64,000 nucleotides of DNA, taken from the NCBI GenBank assembly GCA_934234185.1, contig CAKQHO010000006.1, forward strand, positions 13,277 through 77,276. Direction: 5' to 3'. This DNA is from an uncultured Psychrobacillus sp. (GTDB lineage Bacteria; Bacillota; Bacilli; Bacillales_A; Planococcaceae). Shown one piece after another: positions 1-9,700 of the stretch. The translations under genes were made by a program, and so were the position numbers. Under the pieces are notes generated by a model. The model was not told the DNA's origin. It worked only from the letters and a program-made list of their open reading frames with translations, and did not search any database. The stretch's first letter is position 1. Each line of letters opens with the position of its first letter.

Positions 1-162
1 AAAGTGAGTTTTACTTATGAGGAGGCAAAGAGGGTTCGTCAAGAATTTTATAAGGTGATTGTATTAGCAATGGATTCCCTCAAACTATTGGATGACGCAA
101 TAATTCAAAGAAATGAAAGAGAGCTCCGTGCCTTAGCAAAGGAGCCAGTGGAGTCTAATTAG
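1..162 (+). CDS. 3' end of an unidentified protein (partial)
   Basis: An open frame enters from the left edge and stops with TAG at 160-162, giving the last 53 residues of a protein. The visible part is a charged, probably helical tail with no motif I recognise. A rho-independent terminator follows within 30 bases, which supports this being the real end of a transcribed gene. No function is assigned. Confidence 0.6.
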   Translation, partial: KVSFTYEEAKRVRQEFYKVIVLAMDSLKLLDDAIIQRNERELRALAKEPVESN

Positions 163-187
163 TTTCGGTTTTACAGCTTCTATTTTG

Positions 188-220
188 GCTCGCGAAATTG
201 CATCTTCGCGAGCTGTTTTT
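188..220 (+). terminator. Rho-independent terminator
   Basis: A perfect 9-bp stem (GCTCGCGAA / TTCGCGAGC) with an 8-base loop is followed by TGTTTTT. It lies 25 bases after the stop of the partial gene at the left edge. Confidence 0.8.
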
Positions 221-312
221 AAGGAATAAGAGGGAAATCTTCCTTTATTCAATAGCTAAATACATAAAAATGAGCTGGAATACTTTTTCTAACGACGTAA
301 TGTTCAAACTAT

Positions 313-753
313 TTAATTCATATTAAAAATCGCCTTTCCAGTATCCTTATTTATTGGTAATGAAGAATGTTCGTGAGTTATAATCCAGGAATCATTTACT
401 TTTTTTAAACCGAACGTGAATCGATTTGTTAGATGACGAAGTTTTTCTCCTGTTTCTACATTTTGAGCAGAAAAAGTAACGGAACCATAGACAAATGCCA
501 AATTCACGTTTTCTTCAATCACTAAGTCATTGAAATCAACAGTAAGCAAAACACCATCCGCCCTTAACCCATTAAACCACTCCTCCACAGTTTCCTTCCA
601 AGAAAAAATCCCTTTAGATTCCCAGTCAACCCAGCAATCATAAATGTGGATATCTGGCCCATAAATGGTTAGGAATCCTTCCAAATCTTTTTCGTAAACC
701 GAAGACTTGTAATTTTCCAGCACATCTTGAACTTTATTAAAGTTAATACTCAT
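313..753 (-). CDS. NTF2-like / SnoaL-like family protein
   Basis: A protein of 146 residues with the cone-shaped NTF2/SnoaL-like pattern: an N-terminal helix (about 8-35), a conserved-looking WKETVEEWF helix around residues 52-60, then alternating beta strands ending in W-I-I-T-H-E-H-S-S. Members of this superfamily (DUF4440, SgcJ/EcaC, YybH types) are small soluble proteins with varied or unknown enzymatic or ligand-binding roles, so no reaction is assigned. I chose the ATG at 753 because AGGGGAG sits 6 bases upstream; the in-frame TTG directly before it is too close to that site. It is monocistronic. Confidence 0.7.
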   Translation of the reverse strand: MSINFNKVQDVLENYKSSVYEKDLEGFLTIYGPDIHIYDCWVDWESKGIFSWKETVEEWFNGLRADGVLLTVDFNDLVIEENVNLAFVYGSVTFSAQNVETGEKLRHLTNRFTFGLKKVNDSWIITHEHSSLPINKDTGKAIFNMN

Positions 754-862
754 CAAATTCTCCCCTTTATTCTTGATTTAAACTTTCCATATAGATTCTC
801 TATAACTACCATTTTTTCCTTTTTCAACAATACTGACACTTTCTTCAATCAAAAGTTCAGCA

Positions 863-898
863 TAAAAGGGCATTAATCCTTCTCGGATCAATGCCCCT
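863..898 (-). terminator. Rho-independent terminator of the uridine-kinase-like gene
   Basis: On the minus strand a 12-bp near-perfect stem (GGGCATTGATCC / GGATTAATGCCC) is followed by TTTTATG, just after the stop at 918. Confidence 0.7.
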
Positions 899-917
899 GT
901 TAGTTGAAGTACACTAT

Positions 918-1556
918 TCACATACCTTTTTCAAGTATATAGTTTTCATTTGAATTTTTTAAAACTATATCGAAATTCTGATGATAAGGATGCATAAATA
1001 ACTCATATTGAATTCTACGCTGTTCATGAGATTTTCTTAAATAATTTATATCTGTTCCTCTTTCAGAAACATCACGTATACCCCTTCTCAAAAGCTCGGT
1101 TTCTCCATCTGTATGTAAGTAAATTTTTAAATCATACAAATTTGGATCTGTAAAGGCAACGGTCATTCCTTCTATAATACTAACTTTGTTTTGTGAAGAA
1201 ACTAACTTACTCTCTGTATAATTCGTGGCTATTGTATAAAAGTCTAAAGCATCTTTCACCATATGAACATCTCTCTCTAATGCATATATATGATGGGCAG
1301 CAGGATGACAGGCTGTCATTTTATCTTGATGGTGTTGATTCTTGTATTCATAGCTGATTACAGTATACTTCCTAAGATGAGAGCCAATTATATATGGGTC
1401 CGTATTGATATAATTTACATCTTCATGTCTCAGAAGTTTTATAAGATTATGGGCAAATTTTGTCTTTCCAGATGCACCATGACCCGAAATCCCAATGATG
1501 ATTTTTTCATCCTTACTATTAACCAATTCGGCTATCTTATGTAGAATATTTTCCAT
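918..1556 (-). CDS. Uridine kinase family P-loop protein
   Basis: 212 residues. A Walker A motif (GISGHGASGKTK) lies at about residues 22-33, followed by the strand YINTDPYIIGSHLR and a later IIEGMTVAF segment, as in the uridine kinase / phosphoribulokinase fold, where they bind ATP and position the nucleoside or sugar substrate. The protein is about the size of Udk, but the substrate cannot be told and some relatives act on other small molecules. GGAGGGG lies 5 bases before the ATG. It is a single gene with its own terminator. Confidence 0.75.
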   Translation of the reverse strand: MENILHKIAELVNSKDEKIIIGISGHGASGKTKFAHNLIKLLRHEDVNYINTDPYIIGSHLRKYTVISYEYKNQHHQDKMTACHPAAHHIYALERDVHMVKDALDFYTIATNYTESKLVSSQNKVSIIEGMTVAFTDPNLYDLKIYLHTDGETELLRRGIRDVSERGTDINYLRKSHEQRRIQYELFMHPYHQNFDIVLKNSNENYILEKGM

Positions 1557-1698
1557 TTTTCCCCTCCGTTGGCTTTATTAATACTGGCTTTAGCAATAGC
1601 TAAACTTCAACATACTAAGGTGCACTGATAGTTTAAGTGTAACATTTCAGCAAAACCACCTCATGAAAAATCTACCCAAGCTTACAAACAGATAATGA

Positions 1699-2532
1699 TT
1701 ATAGAGAGTCCTCCGTTATCTTTTCCTCCTGATATCTCCGTAAGGCATTTTGGCTCGTTTGAAATAGCTTTTGCTGAATGTCCTTAGGTTCAGTCACGAA
1801 TATATGGGGACCAAATTCACGTATTTGGGATAAGAGGAAGCCCTCATCCTCTGGAGCGTAGTATATTTTCATATAAAGTGTGCTGTCCTTCCGTATGACT
1901 TCTTTTTGGAAACGGCTGAAGCCTTGAATAAACCATTGCTCATCCATCCCTTCGTAACGAGGCTGTATACGTAATGTGAGACTGTCCAGTGTTTTGACGG
2001 TTTCTGCGAGTTCCTCCCAAAGCTGTTGGTGGAGAGCAGGGGCTACCTCTAGTGAATCGACGTCATGAATGAGGACAAGGGGGGTCCTTCTCCGCCGCTC
2101 CTCTAATGTTCCTTCCTCGATTCTCATCCACCATACATACCAGCTTTGATGCTGAACAGAGAAATAGAGCTTGTAGGGTATGCCTGCTTCTGTGAATTCT
2201 TCTCCTGTACGGAAAGAGTATGTGATGGTCATTCCTTGGGCTTCTTCTATCATAGAGCGAAGCAAGGGAACAAGGTGGCCATTAGGCTCCTCGTTTTTTG
2301 GCTTTCTTTTCAGGACAAATGCTTGACCGAGCTGCTGGTTAGCTGGGAGAAGCTCTAATAAACTGTTTTTTTCTTCACTTGATAAAAAAGAATGTACTTT
2401 TTCTTGATTCAGCATATAAGAGAGCCACTCTTCCTCTGTAGTGGTAAGTGGCACGACGGGGGAAAGCTTTGCGCCTTGCTTTTCCTTTAAATAGGTTAAA
2501 AAATTTGGATCATTGTAAGGATGCATAATCAC
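1699..2532 (-). CDS. WYL-domain protein, second of a pair
   Basis: 277 residues with a WYL-type sensor core in the middle and C-terminal half (YKLYFSVQHQSWYVWWMRIEEG), but no obvious N-terminal helix-turn-helix. WYL domains occur in ligand-responsive transcription regulators, including many tied to DNA damage or phage defence. The start overlaps the end of the upstream WYL gene by 23 bases, so the two are probably translationally coupled and act together. I favour the GTG at 2532 because GGAGG lies 9 bases upstream; the ATG six bases later is possible. Confidence 0.75.
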   Translation of the reverse strand: MIMHPYNDPNFLTYLKEKQGAKLSPVVPLTTTEEEWLSYMLNQEKVHSFLSSEEKNSLLELLPANQQLGQAFVLKRKPKNEEPNGHLVPLLRSMIEEAQGMTITYSFRTGEEFTEAGIPYKLYFSVQHQSWYVWWMRIEEGTLEERRRRTPLVLIHDVDSLEVAPALHQQLWEELAETVKTLDSLTLRIQPRYEGMDEQWFIQGFSRFQKEVIRKDSTLYMKIYYAPEDEGFLLSQIREFGPHIFVTEPKDIQQKLFQTSQNALRRYQEEKITEDSL

Positions 2533-3796
2533 GATACATTGCCTCCATTTCTCTCCAGTTCTCTAGCATTGCCTCTCTTAAGGAGGGAGGTGATAATACC
2601 TCTGCACTTGCACCAAAGCTTCTGAGCCAAGGGATAATTTCGGTTGTCCCATTTATGTCTATCTCCCATAGAAAACCCCCTGTTAATCGTTTCGTTATGC
2701 GACCATGCGCTCCTTGAGCAGTTACACGTCTTTCAATAAAGTCCGTATTTTCTTGATAAAACCTTACGATAACATGCTCTATTGGGTCTGTGGATACATT
2801 CCAGCTAGTTTCAAATATGTCATCTAGCTCTGGCATTACATCGTCTTTGAATGATTCTTCATGCTTAACCTGATAGATATAGTCCGCTCTATATTGAGTG
2901 AGTTTTTTTTCTTCGTCCAAAGCGATTAGGTACCATCTACTATTTGTATCATCATAGATTAAGCGGATTGGGTAAACCGTTTTCTCTTTAAGCTCGTTAG
3001 AAAACGTAGCTATAAATTTTCTCTGCTTCTTCACAGAGGAGTAATAAAAGGTAATAATTTTTCTTTTTTGGATAGCCTCCACAAGCGGGAGAAGAATTGG
3101 GTCGTCTAAAAAGCGTCCTATGTAGTGGTATGGATAAAGAATCATGTTAGGAGGCCCCGTTTGCAAGGAAGCAAGGACCTTCTGTTCAATTGCATAGGCA
3201 AGCGCTGGAAATAAAGAAACATGACGACAGTGGACGATAAAATAGTAAAGATTTTTTAATGTCTGATCAGACAATTCCTCGAATAGCTTCTCTACCCTGT
3301 AGTAAGTGACTTTTTTCCGACCCTTGCTTTGGACAAAGCGCTTCACTAATCCAAGCTCTACAAATCTTTTGATCGTTCGTCCCACATATTTTTCTTGAAA
3401 TGAAAGGGAGATTTCTTCTTCAAGTCGGAAGCATTCCTGTTCGATTTGTACTGCTGTAGCCGGTCCTATTGTTGCTATTACTTGAAGAATAGCGGCATCC
3501 TTCCTGAGCTTGTCAGAAGAAAATGGTGACTGAGCAACTATACGATAGATTGCCATTTCTGTTTCCTCGTACGGAGTATAGAAGATTGTTTGTGTGATCG
3601 AGTGAATCGCCTGTGTGGCAGGCATTTTTAAATAATCAAAATTATGTATGATGGCGTTTAACTGTGCAGCGGTTTTTTGAAAGGTTGATTCAGACATTCC
3701 AAGGCGCTTTGCAAGCTCCTGGTTTTTATCTGCCTTCCCCTCATGAAGTAGGATCCTAAGTAGTTCAACCGTTTTTTTATGGTTCTTCTCAGACAT
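2510..3796 (-). CDS. HTH and WYL-domain transcriptional regulator
   Basis: 428 residues. The N-terminus (residues 1-50) reads as a winged-helix DNA-binding unit (ELAKRLGMSESTFQKTAAQL). A WYL sensor domain sits around residues 245-300 (ITFYYSSVKKQRKF ... YPIRLIYDDTNSRWYLIAL), followed by a WCX-like C-terminal region. This is the domain order of PafB/DeoR-like WYL repressors or activators. It is the first gene of a two-gene minus-strand unit with the WYL protein at 1699-2532, and is divergent from the acidic membrane protein at 3897. The regulated genes are not evident. Confidence 0.8.
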   Translation of the reverse strand: MSEKNHKKTVELLRILLHEGKADKNQELAKRLGMSESTFQKTAAQLNAIIHNFDYLKMPATQAIHSITQTIFYTPYEETEMAIYRIVAQSPFSSDKLRKDAAILQVIATIGPATAVQIEQECFRLEEEISLSFQEKYVGRTIKRFVELGLVKRFVQSKGRKKVTYYRVEKLFEELSDQTLKNLYYFIVHCRHVSLFPALAYAIEQKVLASLQTGPPNMILYPYHYIGRFLDDPILLPLVEAIQKRKIITFYYSSVKKQRKFIATFSNELKEKTVYPIRLIYDDTNSRWYLIALDEEKKLTQYRADYIYQVKHEESFKDDVMPELDDIFETSWNVSTDPIEHVIVRFYQENTDFIERRVTAQGAHGRITKRLTGGFLWEIDINGTTEIIPWLRSFGASAEVLSPPSLREAMLENWREMEAMYRDYASLQ

Positions 3797-3896
3797 CGTT
3801 TTCCCCCAAAACTGTATAGTGTTTGTCCTCTATTTGCTAAGCATGATGGTATATATTTTTATTATAAATGAAAAGCAGAAAAGAGGATGAAGTACA

Positions 3897-4577
3897 ATGA
3901 CATTTTTTTCATTAGGAATAGATGATTTCTTATTTATGGCAAGCTTTCTTTTACTATTCACCCTAGCCCTATGTATTTTAGCGGAGGGGATAGTCAAGCC
4001 AGAAAAGCAAAAGGAGGTAGAAGCAGCTTCCAAGTATAGTCACTATAAAGCCTTTTTAGATGAAGAGATAGAAGAAATAGTGTTAGAAGACCATAAAAGG
4101 ATGACCACAAAAATTGGCCTTGCTACAAAGGAGGGGCACCATATGGGGGAGGCGATGCAACATTCTTTTCTCTTCGCAGGTGCTGATCAAGGACTGGAAC
4201 AGCTCCAAGTGCTGCAGCAGGAAAATGAGTATAGGGAGCGGGAGAGAATGATGCAGGAAGAGTATAGGGAAGTGGGGGAGACACCGACAAGCATTCCTAC
4301 TTGTGATTTGGAAGCTCCGTTTTTGGAGCCAGATAGCCCTGAAGTACAAAATCCGGTATTAGAATTTTTGCCAGAAGAAGAAATTGAAATAGAGGAGCCA
4401 GACATTACAGATATCCACCGACTGCAGGAGGTGGATTGGGAGGAATTCCAAGGTTCACTTCTGCCGCTCGATAGTGATTGGGAGGTCATGGATGACGAGC
4501 CTGAGCGCTATCTGCAGGAGGAGATGGATAACTTGGAAGGCATGTATGAGGAGGAAGATTATCGTGACAGATGGTAG
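3897..4577 (+). CDS. Acidic membrane-anchored protein of unknown function
   Basis: 226 residues. One hydrophobic segment (about residues 9-31) is followed by a long, strongly acidic, glutamate-rich cytoplasmic-type tail with coiled-coil character. The last 70 residues are dominated by E and D. I recognise no domain. The start is supported by AGAGGATG 7 bases before the ATG. It is divergent from the WYL regulator, so they may share control; this is inference from position only. Confidence 0.6.
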   Translation: MTFFSLGIDDFLFMASFLLLFTLALCILAEGIVKPEKQKEVEAASKYSHYKAFLDEEIEEIVLEDHKRMTTKIGLATKEGHHMGEAMQHSFLFAGADQGLEQLQVLQQENEYRERERMMQEEYREVGETPTSIPTCDLEAPFLEPDSPEVQNPVLEFLPEEEIEIEEPDITDIHRLQEVDWEEFQGSLLPLDSDWEVMDDEPERYLQEEMDNLEGMYEEEDYRDRW

Positions 4578-4679
4578 TCTTCTAAAAAAAATATGGGTGC
4601 CCACTTTTGTCCTGGGCTATCATATAAGATATAAAAATATTCGAATGTTATTGCCTTGATTGGGTGATATATGGGAGCA

Positions 4680-4750
4680 GGCTATTTTGCTGACTCACCC
4701 CCTTTCGGATTTGCTTGTCGGGTCAGAACAGGCGCTTACGTTTTCCCTTT
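4680..4750. repeat. Dispersed intergenic repeat, copy 1
   Basis: Contains GGATTTGCTTGTCGGGTCAG followed by an ACAGGCGCTTACG block, matching the core shared with copies near 6130, 6680, 9945, 36410, 39120 and 54735. It lies between the acidic membrane protein and sstT. No gene is seen in 4578-4866 apart from this repeat and the sstT promoter. Confidence 0.65.
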
Positions 4751-4773
4751 AGTCAGATGAAAATATTGGTTTT

Positions 4774-4803
4774 TTGATATTTTACCCATAAAAATTTTAT
4801 AAT
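4774..4803 (+). promoter_or_regulatory. Predicted sigma-A promoter of sstT
   Basis: A -35 TTGATA and a -10 TATAAT are separated by 18 bases, 64 bases upstream of the sstT start. Confidence 0.5.
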
Positions 4804-4866
4804 TATGTTATTATGTATTTTATAGAAAAACAAATATCTTCATAGGGAATACAGCAGGAGGGAAAT

Positions 4867-6069
4867 ATGAGAAGTTTATTCATTAAATGGAACAGGCTTA
4901 GTCTGGTAACAAGAATCATAATAGGTATAGTAATTGGTTTACTTTTAGCTTTAACGGTGCCAGATGCAGCTAGTGGAGTTTCTATTCTTGGCTCACTATT
5001 TGTAAGTGCACTGAAGGCAGTGGCTCCTATACTAGTTTTCTTCCTAGTTATTACGGCGATTGCCAAGCAAAGAAGTGGAACGAGTAATAATATATTCTCT
5101 ATTCTTGTTTTGTATCTAATTGGGACATTTCTAGCAGGGGTAGTAGGGGTTCTCATGAGCTTCCTGTTTCCTACAAAGCTAACACTTGAAACAGCTGCTC
5201 AAGAGATAGAGCCTCCAGGTGGCGTTGGTGAAGTATTAGAAACATTAGTATTTAACATAGTAACGAATCCAGTGGATGCATTGATGAATGCTAACTATAT
5301 TGGAATTTTGGCTTGGGCAGTAGTGCTTGGTATTGCTCTGAAGCATGCAAATGAAACGACAAAAACAGTGTTAGAGAGCATTTCTGATGCAATATCCAAG
5401 GTAGTTCAGTGGGTTATTAATCTAGCTCCAATCGGAATTCTAGGTTTGATTTTTGATGCAGTGGCTACAAACGGTCTTTCTACACTTGGGAATTACGGTC
5501 GTTTGCTATTTGTTCTAGTAGGCTCGATGGTAATTATTGCCCTTATTATCAATCCGATTATTGTATTTATTTATACTAGAAAAAACCCATATCCGCTTGT
5601 GTTTACTTGCTTAAAGGATAGCGGGATCACTGCATTCTTTACTCGAAGCTCCGCAGCGAATATTCCTGTGAATATTAAGCTTGCTGAAAAGTTGGACTTA
5701 AATAAGGATACTTATTCCGTATCTATCCCGCTTGGAGCAACTATTAACATGGCGGGTGCAGCTGTCACTATTTCCGTGTTGACATTAGCAGCTGTTCATA
5801 CGCTTGAAATCGAAGTGGATTTTGGTACAGCGGTAATTTTGATGGTCCTTTCTGCGGTTTCTGCAGCTGGGGCTTCAGGAGTTGCAGGCGGCTCGCTATT
5901 ATTAATTCCACTGGCGTGTAGCTTATTTGGAATTTCCGATGATATAGCGATGCAGGTTGTGGCAATTGGTTTCATTATTGGAGTCGTTCAGGATTCCTGT
6001 GAAACAGCATTGAATTCATCCTCAGATATATTGTTTACGGCAACAGCTGAGATGGCGAAGAATAGATAA
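4867..6069 (+). CDS. sstT: Serine/threonine:Na+ symporter SstT
   Basis: 400 residues, the usual SstT length, with about eight hydrophobic segments plus re-entrant hairpins. Sequence blocks typical of the dicarboxylate/amino acid:cation symporter (DAACS) fold are present, including FFTRSSAANIPVN (about 258-270) and the GATINMAGAA and VQDSCETALNSSSD blocks that line the substrate and sodium sites in this family. It imports serine and threonine with sodium across the cytoplasmic membrane. CAGGAGG lies 5 bases before the ATG. It is a single gene. Confidence 0.88.
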   Translation: MRSLFIKWNRLSLVTRIIIGIVIGLLLALTVPDAASGVSILGSLFVSALKAVAPILVFFLVITAIAKQRSGTSNNIFSILVLYLIGTFLAGVVGVLMSFLFPTKLTLETAAQEIEPPGGVGEVLETLVFNIVTNPVDALMNANYIGILAWAVVLGIALKHANETTKTVLESISDAISKVVQWVINLAPIGILGLIFDAVATNGLSTLGNYGRLLFVLVGSMVIIALIINPIIVFIYTRKNPYPLVFTCLKDSGITAFFTRSSAANIPVNIKLAEKLDLNKDTYSVSIPLGATINMAGAAVTISVLTLAAVHTLEIEVDFGTAVILMVLSAVSAAGASGVAGGSLLLIPLACSLFGISDDIAMQVVAIGFIIGVVQDSCETALNSSSDILFTATAEMAKNR

Positions 6070-6124
6070 GAGAAGCAGGTGGGGAAATTCCACCTGCTTC
6101 TTTTTGTTCTGGAACATTTAATTA

Positions 6125-6200
6125 TTGGCTCTAGCGGAGTGACCTCCTCGCAGATCCCATTTGCTTGTCGGGGCAAAACAGGACCTTGTGCTGTTCTTGT
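6125..6200. repeat. Dispersed intergenic repeat, copy 2
   Basis: Contains CCCATTTGCTTGTCGGGGC and an AAAACAGGACCTTGTGCT block, abutting the stop codon of the minus-strand gene at 6205. It is one of the best-preserved copies. Confidence 0.7.
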
Positions 6201-6204
6201 TAAC

Positions 6205-6576
6205 CTACCTTAATGAACGAGTTATTTCCAGTGGTAAGAAAAAGAGAATGCCAAGTAGAAAACCGGCTATTAGACATCTAGGGAGTAGGAAAGTTAGAAT
6301 TGCATCTTTTGTTAATTCCCCAAACCCACTATAGAAAATAAAGAATAGAAGAATACCAACAATAATAGCTACTAGATACCGAGCAATTCTATTTCCTAAT
6401 TTCTTTGTTCTAGTTAGTAAAAGTGTAGGATATCCTATAATCACGTATAGTATTATCGAGGATAGTAAACCTATGAGAAAAAACATCTCCGCCTCTACAT
6501 TTGCAAAGTGTAAGTAGAGCCAAAAAAATAATATAGTTAGGAGAGACATCCCTAATGTATATCCAAGAGCTTTCAA
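6205..6576 (-). CDS. Small four-helix membrane protein, unknown
   Basis: 123 residues with four predicted transmembrane segments (roughly 5-25, 30-52, 66-86 and 95-118) linked by short loops. The loop after segment two is basic (RTKKLGNR). I recognise no family. It lies convergent to sstT and downstream of the efflux pump, but the terminator at 6634-6680 separates it from that gene. Confidence 0.55.
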   Translation of the reverse strand: MKALGYTLGMSLLTILFFWLYLHFANVEAEMFFLIGLLSSIILYVIIGYPTLLLTRTKKLGNRIARYLVAIIVGILLFFIFYSGFGELTKDAILTFLLPRCLIAGFLLGILFFLPLEITRSLR

Positions 6577-6633
6577 TGTCTTTCCTCCTTTTTTTATTAA
6601 TACGAATAGTAAATGGGAAAAGTTCCCTGGGTG

Positions 6634-6680
6634 TAAAAAAACCTCTTAAGCCAGCATATCGCTGATTTAAGAGGCTTTTT
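6634..6680 (-). terminator. Terminator after the RND efflux gene
   Basis: An inverted repeat (CCTCTTAA / TTAAGAGG, extended internally by AGC/GCT) is flanked by T runs in both directions. It lies 3' of the minus-strand pump gene and could also act bidirectionally. Confidence 0.7.
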
Positions 6681-6732
6681 CTGTGAGCGACTCCCATTTA
6701 CTTGCCGAGGGAAAAAAGGAGCTTACACTAAA
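6680..6732. repeat. Dispersed intergenic repeat, copy 3 (degenerate)
   Basis: CTCCCATTTACTTGCCGAGG followed by GGAGCTTACAC, directly next to the stop codon of the minus-strand efflux pump. It matches the core of the family with several substitutions. Confidence 0.5.
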
Positions 6733-9700
6733 TTACATCGTCATTCTTTGTTTCTTTGCTTTCCTAAAGTAAAGCAATTCGTATATACACGGAACAACGA
6801 TTAATGTTAGAAGTGTGGCCATTGCAAGGCCGCCAATCACTACTACTGCCAGACTTTGAGAAACTAGGCTTCCTGCTTCTGCTTGCTTCCATAGTAGAGG
6901 AAGCATAGCGCAAATGGTGGCAATCGCTGTCATAAAGATTGGTCGCATTCTTGTTGCAGTTGCTTCTATAATTGCTTCGCGTATAGTCATTGATTTTTCG
7001 TTTTGCTTCACTCGGTCTAGAAGCACAATGGCGTTGGTCACTACTATTCCAATGAGCATTAATGCTCCAAGGAGGGCGGTAATATCAATGGATATTCCAC
7101 TGATGATAATGCCAAGTATTGCTCCGATTGCTGCTAGAGGAAGAGAGAATAGAATTGCAATCGGAGTACGTATGGACTTAAACGTAATGACCATGATTAG
7201 GAAAACGATACCAATCGAGACTAACATCATTAAGAATAGGTCTGTAAATTCGTCAGCCTGTTGACTACTTGATCCTCCGATAAATACCTCTGTACCAGTT
7301 GGAATATCAATTCCTTCCTTTTCTTCATTTCCAAAAATAGCTGTATTCAGCTTGCTTGCAACTTCGGATAGCTTGTTTGGATCCACAGAGGCTGTCACAC
7401 GTAGATAGGTTTTTCCATCCTTATGCAGCTGCGTGGTGGATCGTTCCTCCTTTTCTAGGGATGCAACGGTAGATACAGGAACTAAACCTTCATTTGTTAT
7501 AATTTCTATGGAAGCCAGATCAGCCGACTTTTCTACATTTATAAGAGGCTCTAGGAATACAGTCTTTGTTTTATTGTCTAGATTCATCGTGCCAATTGGT
7601 GTTTTGTTCAGCATCATACCAAGCTGCTGAGCGATTTGCTCGGCATTAACCTTAGAAGGATTTACGACAAGCGAGTAAACAGTTTTCTTTTCATCCTGAT
7701 TGCTAGTTACCTTTTCAACGCCGTCTATTTCTTTTATTTGCGGCACTATTCTGCTTGCCACGGTTTCCAAGTCACTGGTGTTGTTTCCAACGACATCTAC
7801 ATTGATACTGGTGCTTGTTCCTCCCATCATGAAAGAGGCTGCAACAATTTCAAATTCCGCATTGGTATATTCACTTCGTTTTTCTTCTAAAGCATGGACG
7901 ACCTTATCGATATTCTTTTTGTCGTGTAATAAAATACTAAAATTTGCCTCTGTTGAGGAGCCTACATATCCATATTGTGCTGACTCTGGAGGTGAACCCA
8001 CCTGTGTAAAGACAAATTCAGTCTCTTCTAGCATTTGAATAAAGGACTCTATCTCCATTGCTTTCTCTTTCACATGTGAAATCGGTGTTTCAGCTGGATA
8101 GCTTACTGTTACATTCACATAGTCCGCAGAGGAATAGTCCACCGCTCCTTTTGGAATAAGGAAGTAAGCCCCGATAGATCCAAAGAAGAGAACGGACGAG
8201 ATTGCAAAGATCACCCATTTGTGGTTTAGTGACCAGGCTACAGTCTTAGGAAAAAGAACAGCTGGCTTATGCTCAGGCAGCTTCGAATTCTTTAACAGGC
8301 TACCACTCAAAACCGGGACAACCGTTAAGGCTACTAATAAGGAAGCTAGCAGGGAGTAAGTAACTGTTAGAGCAAATGGCAATAAAAACGCTTGAAGGGT
8401 ACCCCCAAGTAAGCTCATTGGTAAAAATACGGCCACTGTTGCAAGTGTGGAGGCAGTTATCGCTACACCAACCTGTTTCGTCGCATCAATCACCATTTGA
8501 AGAGAAAATTTCTCGGTTTGCATTTTTCTAAAGATATTTTCGATAACCACAATACTATCATCTACTAGGCGTCCAACGGCAACGGCTACTCCACCAAGTG
8601 TCAATATATTCAATGTCACCCCGGAAAGCCAAAGTAGGAATAACGTTAAGCATAACGAAAGTGGGATAGAGATTATCGTGATAAGGGTGGAGCGAATATT
8701 ACGTAAGAATAACATAATAACAATTGTTGCAAATAAAGCTCCAAGTAGAACCTCCTTCATCATTGTATGAACAGAATTTTGTACTATCTCAGAGGAGGAT
8801 ACATAAATTTGTGACTCTTGGTTTGGAAATTGTTTATTCAGTTCCTTAGTCACTTCCTCTATTTCCTTACTGATTGTCACCGTGTTCGATTGTGCATCCT
8901 TCGTGATGCTAATGTCCAAACTATCCTTGCCATTAAATCGACTGGTAAAATTTGCATCAGTCGTTTCTTTAATAGTAGCAATGTCTCCAAGTGTGATTTC
9001 AGGAGTTAGAGATAGCTCCTTTAGCTTATCAATGCTAGTTAAATCGCCGATTACTTTAATGTTGCTTAATTTATTCTCCATCTTTTGCTCGGCAACAGAG
9101 ATAGCCACATTTTGACCTTGTAAAATTCCTAAGATATCGGTTAAAGGAATTCCGGATTCCCCTAGCTTCGTTTCATCAACATCTACCGAAATAATGGACT
9201 CCGTGATACCGAATATATCGACACCTGAAACTCCTTTAACGCTTTGGTATTTTTCTTTGATTTCATTACGTGCAAACTCTAGGTTCTTATCTGTCAGACC
9301 ATCCTTAAATGTCACAGCAATATTGATAATAGGAATCATGGAAGTATGCAGCTGAGAGACAGTTGGTTTTGCGATATTAGATGGAAAGTGGATGTTAGCT
9401 ACCGCCGCTTGAACCTCCTGCTTTGCCTGCTTCATATCATAGCCTGCCTCATAAACGATATCTACAAGGGAATAGCCATCTCCGGTCCTCGAATAAATAG
9501 AGGATTTTCCGTTTAACCCAGAGACTGCTTGTTCAATGGGAGTGGTAGCCTCAATTTCCATTGTTTTAGAATCAATTCCTTGCCCCATTGTAATGATCGT
9601 TACTTGGGGATTGTCTGCGGAAGGTAAAAATTCCATTGGGAGTCGAAAATAGCTGATGATCCCCATTACTAAAATAAGTACAGTTAACACACTGATAGCG

